Position numbers and translations under genes: made by a program. DNA of 64,000 nucleotides from Sanderia malayensis. Its lineage: Eukaryota > Cnidaria > Scyphozoa > Semaeostomeae > Pelagiidae. This document shows positions 58,231-64,000 of the stretch, piece after piece. The stretch is from the NCBI GenBank assembly GCA_013076295.1, contig RQOL01000616.1, positions 2,666,001 to 2,730,000 of the forward strand, given 5' to 3'. The notes beneath the pieces were generated by a model. It was not told the DNA's origin. It saw only the letters and a list, made by a program, of their open reading frames with translations, and did no database searches. Each line of letters begins with the position of its first letter. Position 1 is the first letter of the stretch.

Positions 58231-61200
58231 TAGACAGGGAATTATCCCCTACAAACTAACAAACAGGGTAACCTTAAATTTTAATGTTTCACATGAAAGT
58301 CAAGACAAAGAGGATCAGAAATCCGAGATGGGACATTTCGAAAAAGTGACGGGGGTCACGTCATCGCTCATCAAAGTATTGCACCATTGGTTACGTCAGA
58401 AAAAAATCAACTATCTTATATTGTAAACCTGAATATCTATTTAGAAAGAGCATAAAGAGTTATGCAAAAAATATTAAAGAACTTTATCTTTAACATAAAC
58501 AGTTGAGGAGATATCGGCAGTCGAAGATGTTACAATTCAGGGGGTAAAAAAAAAATGAAATTACCTGAATTCTCCAATATTACCAAAACATTAGCACAAA
58601 TATTGAACTACATATACCATCTTATTGATGGAAAGCATTTCAAGTTGATTTCAGCCAAAGAAATGTTTGAAAAACTGAGTTTACACAATGTGCAGGGTGT
58701 CTGAATTCCTGACATTACCCCCCGATTTTTTGAAAAATCCATTTTTTAATGATTTGGGGTGAAATTTTTGATATAGAGTCAACTCTGCTTCGGTTGAACA
58801 CCCTAGGGAAGCGTGAAAATGCTTGAATTACAACATATTCGAATTGTAGAGGTTTACATTTATAAGAATTAATTGTTTAGTGATCCTTAGGAACGGAGAA
58901 TTCCGTTCGAAATAGGTAAAGTTCGAGCTACACGAGTTAGAATTATGCAGACATGACTGTAAATTGTATTCCACTAGTAAGAACTCATTAAAAATGCTTT
59001 TCTGTAGCAATTTGCTCTTCAATTAGACATCAACTTGCCAAATAAAAGCGAACAAGTCATCAAAATTAGGGGGTAAAATCAGCATTGCTGAAACCAATAT
59101 AAAATGAATTAAAGTGTATAGAAAAATTGTCAGCGAAAAAACCTCACTAATATTTTATGGTAGCCATTCGTCTCATGAGCTATCACTTGATATAAAATCG
59201 GAGACATCCCATTTGCTCTCCTTGCTTTCACTTAACTAAGAATCATTTTCGCTAGCGCCTTTTTATGATTGGTTACAAACAGATTCGCTTGTCGGTCGAT
59301 GCTTGTTGTTTATTTGCTTTGCTTTCAAACCATTTCTCTTTCCCTTTGATTTTCGCCTTACTCCTGGTAGTCTTTTCTCTCTTGCTTTCTTACATTGTGT
59401 TTGCAGATCTGCAATGTCAAATTCCTCGCTCGCTTCTGAAACAGGCTCCTTTTTCTTTTGTTGCACATTTCTTACAGGAGAAAATTGACTCCCGCAAACA
59501 AGACTGGCGGCTGTACTTTTGAATTTTTAATTTTCCAACCCCAAATTCTTAAAATCTAGTTGATCGATCATAAAATTGCTGGAATAATACCATTCGTATG
59601 GTGGACGGAGTCTTGGTCCGGTGGAGGTAATAGCAATGAAGGCTTATGTTTAAGTTATATATATATGCGAATCCTAGTTTCAACAAAGTCTTTAAGCGTT
59701 ATACCAGAATAGGCAGTTGAGCATATGAACTCTTTGACGTGGTCAATATCCTCTGGGGCTAGATTGCTTGTCAACCCAAGGGCCCAAAGTCTCACTGCCC
59801 TAGCACTTGAAAAAAATAATGATGCTTTTGTTGTTTGTAAGGATACCGATGTGGTTGTTCTCTTTCTTGTTCTTCGTTGTCCAACACAAGTTATATTTCA
59901 AGTATGAGTCTTGTGTCTGCTTCCTCGTGATTGCAGTCCTTCTCAATCTAACTGTGTACGCTTTTCTAATCCTGTAGATGTTTTCCTCTTCCGTTATTGC
60001 CGGGTAAACTTCTCGTCCTCAGAAGAGTCCTTGCTGACAATACAAAGACCAACTTACTTTTGGCCCTTGGGTTGACAAGCAATCTAGCCCCAGAGGATAT
60101 TGACCACGTCAAAGAGTTCATATGCTCAACTGCCTATTCTGGTATAACGCTTAAAGACTTTGTTGAAACTAGGATTCGCATATATATATAACTTAAACAT
60201 AAGCCTTCATTGCTATTACCTCCACCGGACCAAGACTCCGTCCACCATACGAATGGTATTATTCCAGCAATTTTATGATCGATCAACTAGATTTTAAGAA
60301 TTTGGGGTTGGAAAATTAAAAATTCAAAAGTACAGCCGCCAGTCTTGTTTGCGGGAGTCAATTTTCTCCTGTAAGAAATGTGCAACAAAAGAAAAAGGAG
60401 CCTGTTTCAGAAGCGAGCGAGGAATTTGACATTGCAGATCTGCAAACACAATGTAAGAAAGCAAGAGAGAAAAGACTACCAGGAGTAAGGCGAAAATCAA
60501 AGGGAAAGAGAAATGGTTTGAAAGCAAAGCAAATAAACAACAAGCATCGACCGACAAGCGAATCTGTTTGTAACCAATCATAAAAAGGCGCTAGCGAAAA
60601 TGATTCTTAGTTAAGTGAAAGCAAGGAGAGCAAATGGGATGTCTCCGATTTTATATCAAGTGATAGCTCATGAGACGAATGGCTACCATAAAATATTAGT
60701 GAGGTTTTTTCGCTGACAATTTTTCTATACACTTTAATTCATTTTATATTGGTTTCAGCAATGCTGATTTTACCCCCTAATTTTGATGACTTGTTCGCTT
60801 TTATTTGGCAAGTTGATGTCTAATTGAAGAGCAAATTGCTACAGAAAAGCATTTTTAATGAGTTCTTACTAGTGGAATACAATTTACAGTCATGTCTGCA
60901 TAATTCTAACTCGTGTAGCTCGAACTTTACCTATTTCGAACGGAATTCTCCGTTCCTAAGGATCACTAAACAATTAATTCTTATAAATGTAAACCTCTAC
61001 AATTCGAATATGTTGTAATTCAAGCATTTTCACGCTTCCCTAGGGTGTTCAACCGAAGCAGAGTTGACTCTATATCAAAAATTTCACCCCAAATCATTAA
61101 AAAATGGATTTTTCAAAAAATCGGGGGGTAATGTCAGGAATTCAGACACCCTGCACATTGTGTAAACTCAGTTTTTCAAACATTTCTTTGGCTGAAATCA

Positions 61201-61617
61201 ACTTGAAATGCTTTCCATCAATAAGATGGTATATGTAGTTCAATATTTGTGCTAATGTTTTGGTAATATTGGAGAATTCAGGTAATTTCATTTCTTTTTT
61301 TACCCCCTGAATTGTAACATCTTCGACTGCCGATATCTCCTCAACTGTTTATGTTAAAGATAAAGTTCTTTAATATTTTTTGCATAACTCTTTATGCTCT
61401 TTCTAAATAGATATTCAGGTTTACAATATAAGATAGTTGATTTTTTTCTGACCGTGACCAATGGTGCAATACTTTGATGAGCGATGACGTGACCCCCGTC
61501 ACTTTTTCGAAATGTCCCATCTCGGATTTCCGATCCTCTTTGTCTTGGCTTTCATGTGAAACATTAAAATTTAAGGTTACCCTGTTTGTTAGTTTGTAGG
61601 GGATAATTCCCTGTCTA
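58231..61617. mobile_element. 3.4-kb near-perfect palindromic element
   Basis: Arms of about 1555 bp (58231-59784 and 60062-61617) are inverted and almost identical around a 277-bp spacer. For example, a 67-codon open frame at 59263-59466 (minus) recurs residue for residue at 60380-60583 (plus), as does a 64-codon frame at 58828-59022 and 60824-61018. Ends read TAGACAGGGAATTATCCCC and its complement, with possible TTT flanks (58228-58230 and 61618-61620). Few differences are visible, for example near 58370-58395 versus 61450-61475. It could be a young non-autonomous inverted-repeat transposon, a recent inverted duplication, or an assembly artefact. Confidence 0.8.
59725..59907 (+). pseudogene. 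Coding remnant in the palindrome spacer
   Basis: A 60-codon frame crossing the left arm and spacer contains LEKNNDAFVVCKDTDVVVLF. DTDVVVL-type strings occur in transposon-encoded proteins that I recall but cannot name securely. It stops after VIFQV and has no partner exon that I can find. Probably a fragment of the parental element's gene. Confidence 0.35.
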
Positions 61618-62062
61618 TTTGACTTGCTTTGATGAGTTTGATGGTTCTACTAATTCCACCAAATACTTATTTTAAATCCACGAATAATCATTTAGAAAAT
61701 AAGTGCGGGATACTTCCCATTCTCCTTCGTTTTCATGGCGCAACAACAAATCTAAGATAAACAAGGGGCTTAGCAAAGTAAAAGAATTGGTTGAACATAT
61801 TGAATTACTATTTTGCCGGATCAGGTGATAAACACAGTTCTGTTCTGCTTGCTCGCGTCTCAACAGCGAACAGGATTGGTGAAAAGGACGCAATTTCAAC
61901 TGATATTAAGCTTTGAATGAAAATAAAACGGAAAAGTACATGTTGAAGAGATATTCATCACTAAAAACAACAACTGAGGAGCATAGAAGACGAAGGAATT
62001 GCTTGGATGCTGGGGCATTTCGTTGTTCCATAAAACAGAAAGGTTTCACGAGGAAGGGATGA
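61618..62062. other. Upstream region of the ankyrin gene
   Basis: About 445 bp between the palindromic element and the ankyrin protein start. No other feature seen. Confidence 0.5.
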
Positions 62063-62650
62063 ATGATGAGTAGACGAAGAAAATCTGCATTTACTCCTCC
62101 ATCACCAAAGCTGATCCAGCATGCGTTCAGCAGCCATAACAGGCGAGAAAAACAGCTCACGATCCCAGCTTCACGGAAAACAATTTACAAATCGAAATCA
62201 TTGCCTGATAACCTTCAAAACATCAGCAAGAAACGAATCAACAGTAACAGCAATATAACACAAGAAGATATCTTGTTTAATAAATTGAAAAATTCCAGTA
62301 CAGCGATGTTTCGAGCAAAGAGTGTGAGCTTCCAACCTGAGATAATGCTGCTAAATGCTGTATCAGAAGACGATTATAAAGAAATAGAGCGATTGTTGAA
62401 GATGAAAAACATTGATATTAACTATAAAACAGCTTCTGGTCAAAATGTATTGCATCATGCAGCTTACACTGGCAGTATTGGTTGCATAAAATTGCTCATA
62501 GAAAACGGAGTTGATATTAATGTGCTGGACAATATGGGCAGAAGTGCATTGGATATCGCTGTTAGAAATGGATTCCTTGATTGTGCGGCAGAACTAATTC
62601 AAAATGGATCGAAAGTTGAGCAACTTGTTATCGGTGGTGACCATTGGTAG
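62063..62650 (+). CDS. Ankyrin-repeat protein with candidate PP1-docking motif
   Basis: A 195-residue single-exon protein (ATG 62063, with a second Met directly after it). The N-terminal 80 residues are basic and Ser/Asn-rich, probably disordered. FRAKSVSFQPEIMLLNAVSE follows: KSVSF fits the RVxF-type protein phosphatase 1 docking motif just before the first ankyrin repeat, the arrangement seen in PPP1R27, PPP1R16 and MYPT proteins. About three repeats follow (DYKEIERLLKMKNIDINYKT, GQNVLHHAAYTGSIGCIKLL, GRSALDIAVRNGFLDCAAEL). A small PP1 regulator of the PPP1R27 sort is my best reading; a plain ankyrin protein is the alternative. The chain could continue in another exon past the window, but TAG ends this frame. 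Confidence 0.75.
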   Translation: MMSRRRKSAFTPPSPKLIQHAFSSHNRREKQLTIPASRKTIYKSKSLPDNLQNISKKRINSNSNITQEDILFNKLKNSSTAMFRAKSVSFQPEIMLLNAVSEDDYKEIERLLKMKNIDINYKTASGQNVLHHAAYTGSIGCIKLLIENGVDINVLDNMGRSALDIAVRNGFLDCAAELIQNGSKVEQLVIGGDHW

Positions 62651-64000
62651 AAGAGTGCAAGATGGGTGCAAATGCAATGAAATTTCGATATAACGAACCC
62701 TCTTACGGATTTAGGAGTAGGCAAACTTGTCCCTTGGTGTTCACGCATTGTGTGATCTACGATTGGTTTAACAGATTCCCCTGATGAAAGAGAAGCTTTT
62801 GTTGATTGAATTCAATGATCGGTATATCGTGATGCATTGCAGATTGCACAAATTGACTTTGTTATACGATTATAGGAAGTAATGACAAATTTAACAATAA
62901 TAGAACCCTTATATTCTCTCAGAGAGATCGAAGAAATATTAAAACTATAAGAAGCAAGCCAGTGTATGTAGAGTAGAGACAACATAAAAATGTTAACATA
63001 TTATTAGGAATAAAAGAAAATGCGATCTCGTTGCGTTTTTTATCATTTATAATCCTGTTATATTTTGTTTAGATCGCTTCAAGTTGAAAATTCTCGTTAA
63101 GTCTAGCGGTTGGTTAAAAGGGAATTATATTTGAAATTCTGGTTGATGACGTAGGAATGGGATTGTCACGTGATAAGAGAGGGCGAGAGGTTCTTGTAAA
63201 AGAAAGCTCAACTCAACTATGCTTTCAAAAGAATGAAATAAAATATTTCAGCCCCCTTGAGAATATACGTCTGACTCCAAGAAAGATCTAATTAAAGCTC
63301 ATAAATGAGTTTCTCCAGATAATCAAATTAAGATGTCTGATAATGGCCGTAATTTTCAAAATTTCTTCAACAGTTTCAAACAAACGTCGATTTATCCTTG
63401 TCACTGACCAACAACATGGTATAAAGAAAGTTTGAAATATCTCAAATTTCCAGAACAGAGAAAACAGAGTATCGGAGGGCTAAATAAAGCTATAGGATTA
63501 TAGAGAATTACGGAGGAACTGAGAAACGCTCAAGAAAACGCAGTCCATGTTTGAAAGTCAGTAAACTTTCAATAATATTATATTTGAAACATAGCTGCAT
63601 TTTAATCACTGCTCAGTATAGAATGCGTTGGTGTAAAATGCATTTCGCAACCACAAAACTGGTTGCAATATGAACAAGCGACTTTGGCTAATACAACCCT
63701 AATCCATGCATTCTCATTTAACTTATATTTCGGCTTTGTCTGATGTGAGGTTTGTACTGAGCTTTGAAATAGTCAACTACATACCTTGTGTTGTCACATA
63801 ATGCGATAATGGAAGATTTTCATGGATAAACATAGGCATTTGCAAATTCTCTATTATGGTCATAACAAGAGCTGGGATATTTCTGGGCATTTCGCTAACA
63901 AACATGCAACCATGCACGACTTCGCATATGCAAGTTGCAACGAGCTGCACCTAATCTAAACAAGAGACGAGCTTGTACACAATCCCTCCCCCCTTTGTCT
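62651..64000. other. 3' flank of the ankyrin gene, no gene seen
   Basis: AT-rich sequence to the window edge. A CACGTG at about 63168 (TTGTCACGTGATAAG) is an isolated E-box. AATAAA occurs at about 63237. No coding exon that I can support. Confidence 0.5.

Noticed and set aside
59263..59466. 67-residue basic protein duplicated at 60380-60583
   Set aside because: Identical because the two palindrome arms are identical; low-complexity, no start context or family support, so not called as a gene.

Overview
This is eukaryotic, metazoan DNA. Genes are split by many short AT-rich GT-AG introns, and the proteins are animal-specific: kinesin-2 KIF3A, O-GlcNAc transferase, CNOT7/8, PGRMC, TRAF, thymosin beta, AF4/FMR2, KLHL1/4/5 and AKAP17A. 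Density is about one gene per 5 kb. The conserved proteins are close to vertebrate ones and ancestral introns are kept, which suggests a slowly evolving invertebrate with a compact genome. An anthozoan cnidarian is my best guess; I cannot exclude a tunicate or another invertebrate. Exon boundaries below were built by hand from splice sites, reading phase and family homology. The summed coding lengths of KIF3A, OGT, CNOT7/8, KLHL, PGRMC, TRAF, thymosin beta and the SWIM gene all come out as whole codon numbers.

Layout: 1-5934 (+) 3' part of an AF4/FMR2 (AFF) gene. 6897-16503 a 9.6-kb foldback-like inverted repeat, whose arms hold a 46/92-bp minisatellite (about 120 monomers in one arm, about 31 in the other) around a 480-bp core. 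17244-19806 (-) KLHL1/4/5-like. 20416-21531 (-) divergent intronless 7TM receptor. 22699-26559 (-) MULE-transposase-like SWIM protein with a satellite and a tRNA-derived SINE in its intron. 27241-32032 (+) KIF3A. 33181-34962 (-) uncharacterised TPR-like protein, divergent from 35535-37016 (+) AKAP17A. 37428-38932 (-) PGRMC. 39697-47939 (-) OGT with a PIF/Harbinger-like MITE in its last intron. 49332-50266 (+) thymosin beta. 50586-51253 a second Harbinger-like MITE. 52118-54858 (-) CNOT7/8 with a pogo/mariner-like MITE in intron 1. 55726-57909 (-) TRAF. 58231-61617 a 3.4-kb near-perfect palindromic element. 62063-62650 (+) an ankyrin protein with a candidate PP1-docking motif.

The genes do not form a pathway; the neighbourhood is ordinary housekeeping and signalling genes. 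What stands out is the load of inverted-repeat elements of different ages and sizes (9.6 kb, 3.4 kb, 1.1 kb, 0.67 kb, 0.45 kb), all in introns or intergenic DNA, plus a probable domesticated MULE-type transposase. I found no RNA genes, CRISPR arrays or prokaryotic features.
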